Positions 35,694 to 48,495 of a DNA stretch of 64,000 nt are shown piece after piece; the stretch's first letter is position 1; every line of letters begins with the position of its first letter. The stretch is from the NCBI GenBank assembly GCA_003996215.1, contig QJPP01002943.1, forward strand, positions 186,001-250,000. The letters are read 5' to 3'. The notes under the pieces were generated by a model. It did not search any database. It had not been told where the DNA came from and saw only the letters and a program-made list of their open reading frames with translations. The position numbers were made by a program, and so were the translations under genes. The DNA comes from Jaltomata sinuosa. Its lineage: Eukaryota > Streptophyta > Magnoliopsida > Solanales > Solanaceae.

Positions 35694-36130
35694 TGTAACG
35701 ACCCTCCAAGTCGTTTTGTGAAATTTTACTTATTTTTTCCGTTTTAATCTTCCTCATAGTCTTTATATGTGATTTATAACTTTGGGAATGGATAGTATGG
35801 ACCTCGGGGTGTTCGGGAATGATTTAAGTCATTCATTGGATTTTAGAGTTTTACAAAAGTTAAATTTGATCACAGTCAATTTTCGATCAAGACGATCCCG
35901 AATTGGTGTTTTAATATTTTCAATAGGTCTGAAACATGTTTTTTAGTCAATTTATATATTTGTCTTATTTTTTTGGGGTTCCGAATAAATTTTGAGGGTC
36001 TATTTAATGTTTTGATTATTTTAGATAATTAATTTAACTGGTGATTAGTGGGCCAGGGCCATAATTATTTTTAAAAAAATTCCTTAATATTACGTGACCC
36101 TTATACAAACAATAAAATAGAGGAATTGAG

Positions 36131-36655
<525 letters not shown>

Positions 36656-36734
36656 TTTTTGCTAATGAACAAAAAAAGTTGGATAATCCGCAAAGAAGAT
36701 CTTCTTTCTTTGAAATCGAAGTAAACTTAAGAGC

Positions 36735-37690
36735 GTGCTTTGTTGTTTGGAGGTCCTTTGGAACAAGTCTTGCCTCTAAGACAAATGTTATAAAACATCT
36801 CATAAATCAAGACACAATGAGGTAGTGTCAATCCTTGCTCGTGGGGCATAACTTGTTGTTTGAAAAATTCTTGAGCTAAGTCTTACCTCTAAGGCAAGAG
36901 TTATAGAGCATCTCATAAATTAAGACACAATGAAGTAGTGTTAACTCTTGCCCATGGGGCATAACTTGTTTTTTGGAGGCCCTTGGGCTAAGTCTTGCCT
37001 CTAAGGCAAACGTTATAGAGCATCTCATGATCAAGACATAATGTGCTAGTGTCAACTCTTGCCAATGAGGCGTAACTTGTTGTTTGAAAGTCTTTGAGCT
37101 AAGTTTTGCCTCTAAGGCAAGAGTTATAGAGCATCGCATAAATCAAGACACAATGTGGTAGTGTCAACTCTTGCCCATGGGCGTAATTTGTTATTTGGAA
37201 GTCTTTGGACTAAGTCTTGCCTCTTAGGCAAGCGTTATAGAGCATCCCATAAATCAAGCACAATATGATAGTGTCAACTCTTGCCCATGGGGCGTAACTT
37301 GTTGTTTGAAAGTCTTTGGGCTAAGTCTTGTCTCTAAGGCAAGAGTTATAGAATGTCTCATAAATCAAGACACAATGAGGTAGTGTCAAATCTTGCTCGT
37401 GGGGCATAACTTGTTGTTTGAAAATCTTTGAGCTAAGTCTTGCCTCTAAGGCAAGAGTTATAGAGTATCTCATAAATTTAGACATAATGCTTGCCCATGG
37501 AGCGTAACTTGTATTTTTTGAGAGGTCCTTGGCCTAAGTCTTGCCTCTGAGGCAAGTGTTATAAAACATCTCATAAATCAAGACACAATATACTAGTGTC
37601 AAGTCTTGCTCATGGGCGTAATTTGTTGTTTGGAAGTCTTTGGGCTAAGTCTTGCCTCTAAAGCAAGAATTATAGAACATCTCATAAAAA
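36735..37690 (+). repeat. Nine-copy tandem repeat of about 111 bp inside the MULE
   Basis: Units start at the 'tgcctctaag' landmark at 36771, 36884, 36996, 37107, 37218, 37329, 37441, 37542 and 37653. Spacing is 111-113 bp except one short unit of 101. Each unit contains CTTGCCTCTAAGGCAAG or a variant, a hairpin with CTTGCC/GGCAAG arms. Short open frames in it are by-products of the repeat. Confidence 0.85.
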
Positions 37691-37817
37691 AAATAAAGGA
37701 CAAAAAAATTGATTAAAAAAAAGAGAAAAGAAAAATTAAAAACCAAAGAAAAAAAAAAAAAAAAGAAGAAGAGAGAAAAAAAAAAAAAAAAAGAAAAAAA
37801 GAAAAAAACGAAAAAAA

Positions 37818-37901
<84 letters not shown>

Positions 37902-38295
37902 AAAAATAAAAGGAGAAAAAAATAGAATTGAGAGGAGAAAAGAAAAAAAATAAAGATTGAGAAGAAAGAAAAAACGTAGAAGAAAGAATAAAACAAAAAA
38001 TAAAAGAAAAATAAAGGTTGAGAAAAAAAGAAAAAAAAGAAAAAAAAAAAGAAAAAAGAAAAAATAGAAATAAAAAAAAGAAAAGAAAAAAGAGAAAAAG
38101 TGAAAAAGAAATATATATAAAAGTTGAGAGATAAATGAGCATTGAGAGTTATTTAAAAATATTTGAGGTGTAGAGGGGCAAAAAAGTAGTTGCTCTATAC
38201 ATGAAAAACAAGGAAGACTATTTTTGTAAGACCATTTTTATGGGGGGCAAAAATGAAAAGCCACTCCCTTTAAAGGGCATTTGTGTAGTTGTCCC
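37680..38295. repeat. Right inverted-repeat arm with poly-A tract
   Basis: This is the A-rich inner part (longest run about 37842-37899) and unique outer part (about 38110-38295, with GTTGAGAGATAAATGAGC, GGTGTAGAGGGGCAAAAAAG and GGGGGGCAAAAATGAAAAG phrases) complementary to the left arm. The outermost bases GGGACAACTA (minus) against GAGGAAATTA (plus) are only partly matched. Confidence 0.75.
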
Positions 38296-39435
38296 GGAAT
38301 TGAGGGTTAATAGGCTTAAACTTTCTGAACATAGCAAAAATAATTAAAGCTAGTTGTGGCATCGACAACCACCGCCTCAGGTGAGAATTCTACCCTTCTG
38401 GGTTTATTTAATTGCTGTGAAAATAGTTAATTAACATCTTTTGTTACTGCGTTGTTGGTACTTGGTATAACTAATATATATGGCTTAGAAGAAAAGTTGG
38501 TGGAATTATTATGTGTAATGATTGGGTAGTAATGACTAAATGAGTGGAAGGCTACTGGTGATATAGTTTTGTTGGTATCTAGTTCAAATATGGACAAAGA
38601 ATGGTGGACTTATAATGATCTAATCATGAGTTAATGATTGAGAAAAGAAAAAGGTTAGAATCAACTAATCATGGGGCAATGATGATAGGTTAAGCTTGGG
38701 AATTAATGGTAGTTGGTGAAGATTAATGGCATCTGCATGCAGATTTGATAAGTGAAGCTACTGGTTTTGTACTTCGCTTCAGGGTATGAGATTTCAATAC
38801 GTTTATTATCCCGTGATTACAATTTTAATAAATTGAGGTTTTAGGTCCAGAGTTTTTTTTTAGAGTAAGAATTCTTGATTTGGGGTCGAATTATGATTTG
38901 TTTTAGCTGTAGTTCGACGTGCTAGTCCGTATTTTTATGGAAATTATATATTTGAACAGATGTTGATCATTCAGAAACGTTACGGAAGGGCATGTTCGTA
39001 ACTTGACACTTGGGCTTCATTTTGAGGCAAGTAGAGATTTTTAATTTCTTTTGAAATGTTAGTTTTATTGTATTGAATGAACGTAAGGGTAACGGGTAAT
39101 GAGGGGGGTCCCGTATATGTAACGACCGGGTTCGTCGTTACGGGTAAACTTTTCGTGCCAAGTTTGAGTTAGAATACTTTCGGGTTGAGAGTTGAAAATT
39201 CTGGGCTAGGCTAGCCTCGGTCGGAATTGGAGCGAGGTATAGTCCAGGGCAATCCGGGTAAGGATTGGGTTCGATGTCTCGATTTGAGCTAGTTTCTGTG
39301 TAGCTAAGACATAGAGGAGTCCGGGGGACTTTTCAGAATCGAATTCGGGTAAGAAGAGCTCCCGAAATCGAGGTTGACGTGAAGGTGTGTTGTAAAAAGG
39401 GCTCTTTTCAGGAATTTTCTGAGTTTCTGTCCGTG

Positions 39436-39590
39436 ACGAGCGCTACCGCTCTGCCACGGCGACCTCCGCTATAGCGGAATAATTACCGCTATAGTGGAAG
39501 TCAAGACGGTCAACCTCCGCCATAGCGGTTGACTCCGCTACGGAGGTACTGCTATAACGGAGCGGGGACCTCTATAGCGGAGCGACGGGA
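39436..39590 (+). repeat. CCGCTATAGCGG module cluster, LARD1 5' LTR
   Basis: Modules such as 'tccgctatagcgga', 'accgctatagtgga', 'tccgccatagcggt' and 'gctataacggagc' follow each other every 15-35 bases. The ideal core CCGCTATAGCGG is a perfect 12-base palindrome. The counterpart is 45340-45490 in the 3' LTR. Confidence 0.8.
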
Positions 39591-40594
39591 CCAGAAAACC
39601 CAGAAAATAGGTTTTTTATTTCATTCTCTTCCCTTCTGTCCCAAAAATGAACGAGAGTTATTCCAAAAACCCTCCTAGGCTGCTCCAAGGCTTGGGAGCC
39701 ATGGGGAGGAGGGATTCCAGCGAAAGGGACGCGAAACCACGAATTCGGGCCTGCAGAATCGTCAGGGAACACCTTCACGGAGCCAGAAAGGGCATTGAAC
39801 AGCTGCTCGGCATCCAGGTAAGCTAGGTTTCTTCCCAAGAGTAGATTGACCGTTTTTATTTCCTATTATTGTGTAGAATGAAAGGGAGAATACATGATTA
39901 GGCCTTCGGGCACGGAGTTTGGCGGATTCAATATTGGTTATGTGTGAATTAGGAATTGTATGGATTGAAGAGTTGGTCTTATGATACGTATAATGTGGAT
40001 ATTTTATTATTTTTGTAGAATAAAATGATGGGCTTGGGGACTGGAATGTCGAGAAGGTTCGGAGAACCTGGAGAATGCTTAGGAATTACGGGTAATGGAA
40101 TTGGAAAATTCCTAGATAAGGTTTCGGGAATGTAAATGGCATGAGATGTAGCTGTTTGTTTTACTAAGGCTAAGGGAAGGTGTTCCCACTCTGTGTTCGG
40201 TGTTGGGTAAAGTTTCGGGAATCACGTAGTTGCTAAATTATGCTAAGAAAGAAAATTGTTCATTATATGTCAGTAAAGGGAAACGGGTTCATCCTCAGAC
40301 CAAGGTCGGGCTAAGTCATCCACACGGGGAGGGGTAGGTGATGGTTAACGATCCCTGTAAATGTTGTATGTTGTGTACTCTTATGTAAGTGCTTATATGA
40401 GATACATTGCATAGGGAATTGTTAGTAATGTATGTTGTGTACTCTTATCTAAGTGTTTGTATGAGATACATTGCTTAGGGATTGTTAGGAATGTCTAAGA
40501 GTCCTGTATTACAGTCTGTGAATTGAACTGTGTGTTGCTTGTGGTTTTATAAGTTGTTTGTTCATTATTTGACTGTGGATTAATTGACATTCGG

Positions 40595-40825
40595 TTAGCT
40601 CGGGTACCACGCCTGGTACGGGAATAATAATGGTTGGCTCGAGTACCACGCCTGGTACAGGTATAACAAATGATTGGCTCGGGTACCACGCCTGGTACGG
40701 GATACTAACGGTTGGCTCGGGTACCACACCTGGTATAAGAAAATACTAATGGTTGGCTCGGGTACCACGCCTGGTACGGAAAAATACTAACGGTTGGCTC
40801 GGGTACCACGCCTGGTATGGGTTTA
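40595..40825 (+). repeat. Hairpin tandem array, LARD1 5' LTR
   Basis: Six units of about 40 bp each contain GGTTGGCTCGGGTACCACG-like sequence and the hairpin core GTACCACGCCTGGTAC. The 3' LTR array at 46545-46735 has five. Confidence 0.85.
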
Positions 40826-40916
40826 CTTTACTGCAACATTTCATTGGTATTGTTGCATTGTGAGATTGGTATTGGTTCCATGAGTGGATCGGGCTGTGTT
40901 TATAAATTGTGATACT

Positions 40917-41395
40917 ACATTTGGTCTTGGTGTAGGCCGGGTTGTTATACTTTATTGTGCTTTTGGTCTTGGTGTAGGCCGGGTAATTATATTGTGAGTT
41001 TGGTCTTAGTGTAGGCCGAGTTGGTATATTATATTGTGCTTGGTCTTGGTGTAGGCCGGGTAATTATATTGTGAGTTTGGTCTTGGTATAGGCCGAGTTG
41101 TTATATTATATTGTGATTTTGGTCTTGGTGTAGGCCGGGTAATTATATTGTGAGTTTGGTCTTGATGTAGGCCGGGTTGTTATATTACATTGTGCTTTTG
41201 GTCTTGGTGTAGGCCAGGTAATTATATTGTGAGTTTGGTCTTGGTGTAGGCCGGGTAATTATATTGTGAGTTTGGTCTTGATGTAGGCTGGGTGGTTATA
41301 TTATGTTATCAATTGGTATTGGTGTAGACCGGGTTATGATGTTAACTATTAGTTGGTCTTGGTGTAGACCAGATTGTCATGTTAACACCTAGATG
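40917..41395 (+). repeat. GTAGGCCGGGT tandem array, LARD1 5' LTR
   Basis: About eleven units of 36-48 bp carry 'tttggtcttggtgtaggccgggt' plus an AT-rich spacer (taattatattgtgag or tgttatattatattgtgct). The unit order differs slightly from the 3' LTR array (46823-47335). Confidence 0.8.
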
Positions 41396-42540
41396 TGTTA
41401 GGGGGATTCGAGTGGGTTCAGACTATGTAAAAGGGGTTATAAGTTCACAATTTATTGTCGTTAAGTGTGTTAATGACGGTCAATAATTTGGTGTGGTTAA
41501 TAAGCTAAGGATGGGTCTTGGTGTAGACCGAGTAGCTTGTTGAACACTTACGTGTGGTTAGAGGATCCTTGGAGGGTCCGGGTTTCGGGATTAGAAAGGG
41601 ATTTTGATATAACTCTGTTGTTGTCATTGAATGTGTCAATGGTTGCTAGGTGATTTTCATGTGATTGGTCAATTGGGAGTACGACAAAAAGTCTGGGGCT
41701 GTAGTTGTTGGTTGTTATAACCAGGATGGAAAGTTGTCCGAGAGGTCCAGGAAGGGCCGGACACCGGTAAGTGATACTACGGGTATAAGTGGTTTGGTTG
41801 GGTAGTTAGCCGGGTTAAGTCTGAATATCTAGTCAAGGCGGTTGACTTGGGTAAGGGAAGGGTAGTCCAGGTATGGACATTGTTATTGGTAAGAATTAAG
41901 TGAGACTTGGGAAGTCTAGGGATAAGGTGACTTGGGAAATCTAGGGATAAGGCGACTTGGTAAGTCTAAAGGTTAGGAAGGTTGGTTCTGAAAGGGGGAA
42001 TTGATAAAGACGATGTTGAAAGGGGTGGAACATTTACATTGTGCATTTTATCTTGATTTTTATATGATGGTAAGAGTGAATTCGGGTTAGCCGATGATGC
42101 CTACCAGTACGTGTGTTTGTATTGATTCTACTCTTGCTATACCTTTTTGGGTATAGTCTGGTTGCAGGATTGGTGATGTTTCACAGGTTCAGGATTGCGG
42201 TGATCTTCCAGTAGCTCCTACTTCCTTCTATGGTGGGAGTTGTGTCCATTTTATGTTATAAGCTCATCTTGTAGAAGCTCTTGTACCGGCTCAGACTAGG
42301 TTCTCGGGAGGGTGTTTATATTGTTAATAAATTTCCGCAAGTTTTAAAGGTTGTGTAATTTTCAAAAGCTGTTGTATAAAGATTTTCCAAACATTTGTAA
42401 AGGGATTCCTCTTCTATTAAGGGACTTATTTAATGGTTTATTTTCTTTTTCGCATTGCCTATTGATTTGGGTGGTAAGGGTTCTCCTATCTTGGTGGATT
42501 AGAGTAGGTGCCCGCACGACCCGATAGTTGGGTCATGACA

Positions 42541-44989
42541 AATGGTATCAGAGCCCAGGTTACCGGTCTCCCAGTACAAGAGCAAAATATCGAATAGAGT
42601 CTCGCGGATTGGTGTGTAGACGTCCACATCTAATCCTAAGGAAGCTATGAAGCATTCTAGGAACATCTCTCTTCTTTCATTCCTTTTCGTGCGGTTCTTT
42701 CACTTGCTTGTATGGGTTGAGTCCAATTGGTATCTCTCGATTCCAATTTGTATCTCAACGAAGTAAGGATGTCATTGGACTCCGATTGCAGTAAGACAAG
42801 CAAGGAAAATTGGAATCGGAAAGGTTCCAATTGGTATCTGGCTTGTGAGGCTATATAAAGGATGGATGAATCGGCTAACGGTCATCCATGAAGCGAATGA
42901 AAGGTGATGAAACTAGTTTGATTGAGTGTCAGAGTTTGAGACTCGTGACTGTATGTATTGCATTATTTGAATGACTGCAATTTTGTGGTGTGTAATTGTT
43001 GAGTTACCTTGAAATTTGTAGTTAGTGAAGAGTCTTAACTTGGTTATGTATTAATGATTGAAGGAATTCTTATTTTGTAATTCAAGTGGAAAACAATATG
43101 CTAAATGTTGGGCAGGGTCTTATCGTTGGTAAAAATGATAAGGGAAAAGATATATACACTTGTGAGAACTCAGGTTTCAAGTGGTTTGTATGTGAATAAG
43201 TACCAGGGACAAGGGCTATTATTGCTTAATAGCGGGAGTTATGGTAAGACATAGATGATCGACTAATGGTCATCCATGGGACGAATAAAGAGTAAATTGT
43301 GTGACTTGCTTTGGTTGTGACTTGATTTGGTTGTAACTTGAAGTTGAAATGTTGTGTTGTACAACTCTCGTGTGACTTGCTTGAAATATGTGTAAATTGT
43401 GTCTGCCGTGCATGTTGAGTCTGCAGAGGGTCATTAAGTGTGAAAATTATGTGTACCTTAGGCTGTGGTAATCTGTTAAACGTTCTGATTTAAAAAGTGG
43501 TACTGCATTTTGAAAAAGGGCTTATCATTGGTTAAGATAATAAGGGATTGGAAACTGTGACGGTAGGGAAGCTTCGGTTTCAGGACAGTTGGGACTTCGT
43601 TGGGAACCATGGGAACAAGGGAGTCATTAGTGTGTAATGGCGGGAAGATATTGTTGGGAACAATTGTCTAGTGTTAACGCTTTGTAATTGATAGTATTTT
43701 ATGCTGAATCGTGATGCGTTTGATGCCAAGAATGGTCTTAAGGGTGGTTTAAGACCATGGCGGGATTTACAGGACTAAACAAAGATAACTGGGAAAGGAA
43801 AAGGATACATTTACTGAAAATTTCAAGTTTTTGGGCTGTTACCATCGGGACCGCGATAGCGGTATGGTTATCGTTACGGCAGAACCACTATAATGGAGCG
43901 GCCACCGCTATAGTGGAAGAGCGTGAGGCATAAGCCTCACCCTATTTTTCCCCTATTTTTCATTCGTTCCCGGGGTATCTAAAGGCAACGGTTGCATTAC
44001 GGGCTGCCAAGTAAAATAAGGAAATCGACAATAAAACTTATATAGCATGCATATAAGGTGATTTGCTTGCACACTTAGCATCTGTGCGCGACCAAAGGAA
44101 AGGGTAGATATGGTAGCCTGGGGGATTGGTAAAACTATGACTGACCATTGGTGGGAATAATCACCTATGTAGAGTTTGGCAAAATGACCCGTGATTGATC
44201 GAGTAGTGTTGGACACTGCTCATAGGCTATGTGATGAGGTAATTATTGACTGGTTTAGTGTTGATGATCCTTAGTGGTAGGGTCGATTGAAGGAGCGGGG
44301 TTATTAAATGGGTTTCTTAGCATTATTGTGTCTCTTGTGACCATGATAATACTCAGTGTTACTGCTCGTTAAGTGGTGAGCGTATTGTCACCATAGCATT
44401 GGTTAGGGTGTAAGCGCCCGGGTAGAAATTCCCCCCTAAGACGAGAATTGATGAAAATCTCAAGGTAGGAAGAGCCCAATGAAATCCTTTTTGTTGCGTG
44501 GTTTAGAGATACGTGGTGTCTCGGGGAATAGTGTTGATAGGAGTAAGGTGACAGGATGATATGTGAGGGGAATAGTACCCCGTTGGAAGCTTCCGGAATG
44601 GAGTTCGGGTTAGCAGAACTCTGGGTATAGTGGGAAAGGGATCACTATGGTGGGATATAGTCCCCTTGGCAGGGAAAAACTGCGTCGTTCGTTAGTAGAG
44701 TTTCTTTTGCTCCGGTGTTTCAGCGAGGCCCCAGATTTCTTGGGCACTCAGGGAGGGGTAATCTAGTTGCCTTGTGTAGCTCGAAGGAAGGGATTCCTTG
44801 ACAGAGTGGAAGTGAATTAAATTTTTTGTTGAATTAGTTATACCAAGGGATTCAAAAGTTTCAGTGGTTTGAGTAAAGTTAGAATTACGTTGTTCATGAT
44901 GGAGCGTCGAGGTTCAGAGGGCGGGCTCCTTCTTCTCTTTCCACCTTAGAGTTTGTTCGGGGATGAACGATGGGTAAATTGGTATCTGT
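42541..44989 (+). other. Non-coding internal region of LARD1
   Basis: There is no open frame with retroelement similarity. The first part (about 42555-42700) resembles the post-primer leader of Ty3-2 at 49571-49720. A CTATAGCGG cluster lies at 43846-43925. From 42541 to about 44080 it is homologous to element A's leader. It then differs, and the antisense ORF seen in A is absent. The end (about 44690-44989) matches element C. The usual purine tract before the 3' LTR is missing; the sequence reads 'gggtaaattggtatctgt'. Confidence 0.8.
42543..42554 (+). other. Primer-binding site (tRNA-iMet) of LARD1
   Basis: TGGTATCAGAGC lies two bases after the LTR end GACA. It is perfect for the initiator tRNA-Met 3' end. 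Confidence 0.9.
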
Positions 44990-47900
44990 TGTAACAACCG
45001 GGTTCGTCGTTATGGGTAAACGTTTCATGCCAAGTTTGAGTTAGAATACTTCCGGGTTGAGAGTTGAAAATTCTGGGCTAGGCTAGCCTCGGTCAAAATT
45101 GGAGTGAGGTATAGTCCAGGGCAATCCAGGTAAGGATTGGGTTCGATATCTCGATTTGAGCTATTTTTCTGTGTAGCTAAGACATAGAGGAGTCCGGAAG
45201 ACTTTTCAGAATCGAATTCAGGTAAGAAGAGCTCCAGAAATTGAGGTTGACGTGAAGGGGTTATTCCAGAACTTCGGAGATTCAAGGTGTGTTGTAAAAA
45301 TGGCTCTTTTTAGGATTTTTCTGAGTTTCTATTCGTGACGAGCTCTACTGCTCCGCCATGGCGACCTCCGCTATAGGAGAATAATTACTGCTATAGTGGA
45401 AGTCAAGACGGTCAACCTCCGCCATAGCGGTTAACTCCGCTACGATGGTACCGCTAGAGCAGAGCAAGGACCGCTATAGCAGAGCGACGGGACCAGAAAA
45501 CCCAGAAAATAGTTTTTTTTATTTCATTCTCTTCCCTTCATCCCCAAAAATGAATGAGAGCTATTCCAAAAACCCTCCTAGACTGCTCCAAGGCTTGGAA
45601 GTCATGGGAAGGAGGGATTCCAGCGAAAAGGATGCGAAACCACGGATTCGGGCCTGCAGAATCATCAGGGAACGCCTTCACGGAGTCAGAAAGGGAATTG
45701 AACAGCTGCTCGGCATCCAGGTAGGCTAGATTTCTTCCCAAGAGTAGATTGACCATTTTTATTTCCTATTATTGTGTAGAATGAAAGGGAGAATCCATGA
45801 TTAGGCCTTCGGGCATGAAGTTTGGCGGATTTAATATTGGTTATATGTGAATTAGGAATTGTATGGATTGAAGGGTTGGTCTTATGATACGTATAATGTG
45901 GATATTTTATTATTTTGGTAGAATAAAATGATGGGCTTGGGGACTGGAATGTCGGGAAGGTTCGGGGAACCGGGAGAATGCTTAGGAACTACGGGTAATA
46001 AAAATGGAAAACTCCTAGATAAGGTTTTGGGAATGTAAATAGCATGATATGTAGTTGTTGGTTTTACTAAGGCTAAGTGGGATGTTCCCACGTAATGTTC
46101 GGTGTTGGGTAAAGCCTCGGGAATCACGTAGTTGCTAAATTATGCTAAGAAAGGAAATCGTTCATTATATGTCAGTAAAGGGAAACGGGTTGATCCTCGG
46201 ACCAAGGTTGGGCTAAGTCATCCACTCGGGCAGGGGTAGGTGATGGTTAACGATCCCTGTAAATATTGTATGTTGTGTACTCTTATCTAGGTGCTTATAT
46301 GAGATACATACCTTAGGGAATTGTTAGTAATGTATATTGTGTACTCTTAGCTAAGTATGTTGGTTAACCGTATTCTGAAACACGGAAAAAAATCATTGGC
46401 TTATCAAATTTTGTATGAGATACATTGCTTAGGAATTGTTAGGAATGTCTATGAGTCATATATTACAGTCTGTGAATTGAACTGTGTTGCTTGTGGTTTT
46501 ATAAGTTGTTTGTTCATTATTTGACTGTGGATTAATTGACATTCGATTAGCTCGGGTACCACGCCTGGTACGGGAATACTAACGATTGGCTCGGGTACCA
46601 CGCCTGGTATAGGTATAACAAATGGTTGGCTCGGGTACCACGCCTGGTACGGGATACTAATGGTTGGCTCGGGTACCACGCCTGGTATGGGAAAATACTA
46701 ATGGTTGGCTCGGGTACCACGCCTTGTACGGGTTTACTTTACTGCATTATTTAATTGATATTGTTGTATTGTATGATTGGTATTGGTTCCATAAGTGGAC
46801 CAGGCTGTGTTTATAAATTATGATACTACTTTTGGTCTTGGTGTAGGCCAAGTTGTTATACTTTATTGTGCTTTTGGTCTTGGTGTAGGCCGAGTAATTA
46901 TATTGTGAGTTTGGTCTTAGTGTAGTCCGAGTTGGTATATTATATTATGTGTTTGGTCTTGGTGTAGGCCGGATAATTATATTGTGAGTTTGGTCCTGGT
47001 GTAGGTCGGGTTGTTATATTATATTGTTCTTTTGGTCTTGGTGTAGGCCGGGTAATTATATTGTGTGTTTGGTCTTGGTGTAGGCCGGGTTGTTATAACA
47101 CATTATGTTTTTGGTCTTGGTGTAGGTCGGGTAATTATATTGTGAGTTTGTTCTTGGTGTAGGCCGGGTTGTTATATTACATTGTGCTTTTGCTCTTGGT
47201 GTAGGCCGGGTAATTATATTGTGAGTTTGGTCTTGGTGTAAGCTGGGTGGTTATATTATGTTATCAGTTGGTCTTGGTGTAGACCGGGTTATGATGTTAA
47301 CTATTAGTTGGTCTTGGTGTAGACCGAATTGTCATGTTAAAATCTAGATGTCTTAGGGGGGTCTGAGTGGGTACAGACTATGTAAAAGGGGTTATAAGTT
47401 CATAATTTATTGTCGTTAAGTATGTTAATGACGGTCAAGAATTTGTTTTGGTTAATAAGCTAAGGATGGGTCTTGGTGTAGACCGAGTAGCCTGTTGAAC
47501 ACTTAGGTGTGGTTAGAGGATCTTTGGAGGGTTCGGATTTCGAGATTAGAAAGGGATTTAGATATAACTCTGTTGTTGTGATTGAGTGTGTCAATGGTTG
47601 CTAGGTGATTTTCATGTGATTGGTCAATTGGGAGTACGACAGAAAGTCTAGGGCTGTAGTTGTTGGTTGTTATAACCAGAATGGAAAGTTGTCCGAGAGG
47701 CCTAGGAAGGGCCGGACACCGGTAAGTGATACTACGGGTATAAGTGGTTTGGTTGGGCAGTTAGCCAGGTTAAGTCTGAATATCTAGTCAAGGCGGTTGA
47801 CTTGGGTAAGAAAAGGGTAGTCCAGGTATGGACATTGTTATTGGTAAGGATTAAGTGAGACTTGAAAAGTCTAGGGATAAGGTGACTTGGGAAGTCTAGG

Positions 47901-48495
47901 GATAAGGCGACTTGGTAAGTCTAAAGGTTAGGAAAGTCGGTTCTGAAAGGGAGAATTGATAAAGGTGATGTTGAAAGGGGTGGAATATTTACATTGTGCA
48001 TTTTATCTTGATTTTTATATGATGGTAGGAGTGAATTCGGGTTAGCCGATGATGCCTACCAGTACGTGTGTTTTTACTGATTCTACTCTTGCTATACCTT
48101 TTTGGGTATAGTCTGATTGCAGGGTTGGTGATGTTTCACAGGTTCAGGATTGCGGTGATCTTCCAGTAGCTCTTACTTCCTTCTATGATGGGAGTTGTGT
48201 CCATTTTATGTTATAAGCTCATTTTGTAGAAGCTCCTGTACCGGCTCAGACTATGTTCTGTGGAGGGTGTTTATATTGTTAATAAATTTCCGCAAGTTTT
48301 AAAGGTTGTATAATTTTTGAAAGCTGTTGTATAAAGATTTTCCAAACATTTGTAAGGGGATTCCTCTTGTATTAAGAGGCTTATTTAATGGTTTATTTTC
48401 TTTTTCGCATTGCTTGTTGGTTCGGGTGGTAAGGGTTCTCCTATCTAGGTGGATTAGAGTAGGTGCCCGCACGGCCCGGTAGTTGGGTCATGACA
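44990..48495 (+). repeat. 3' LTR of LARD1
   Basis: It starts TGTAACAACCGGG and ends GGGTCATGACA. It repeats the 5' LTR features: CTATAGCGG cluster 45340-45490, 57-codon frame from ATG 45550 to donor CAG|GTAGGC at 45720/45721, hairpin array 46545-46735, and GTAGGCCGGGT array about 46823-47335. It has about 57 extra bases around 46350-46410 with a 'gaaacacggaaaaaaatc' stretch. Confidence 0.9.

Larger units (their letters stand above)
39118..42540 (+). repeat. 5' LTR of LARD1
   Basis: It starts TGTAACGACCGGG and ends GGGTCATGACA. In order it holds a CCGCTATAGCGG cluster (39436-39590), a 57-codon open frame from ATG 39647 that reaches a splice donor CAG|GTAAGC at 39817/39818, a hairpin array (40595-40825), and an array of 'ggtcttggtgtaggccgggt' units (about 40917-41395). 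Compared with the 3' LTR it lacks about 30 bp at 39386 and about 57 bp near 40460. Confidence 0.9.
39118..48495 (+). mobile_element. LARD-like element LARD1, complete
   Basis: Two long LTRs (39118-42540, 3423 bp; 44990-48495, 3506 bp) bracket a 2449-bp internal region. The duplication GTATA is present on both sides (39113-39117 and 48496-48500), and the empty site is at 55279-55283 in the Ty3-2 3' LTR. The internal region starts with a tRNA-iMet primer site and has no gag or pol, so the element depends on another element's proteins. This size and layout match LARDs. Confidence 0.9.

Noticed and set aside
37645..38142. Long open frames of Phe/Leu or Lys on either strand
   Set aside because: By-product of the poly-A arm.
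44395..44640. Possible remnant of the antisense ORF in the LARD1 internal region
   Set aside because: I looked for matching phrases on both strands and found none convincing. The two internal regions part company near 44080.
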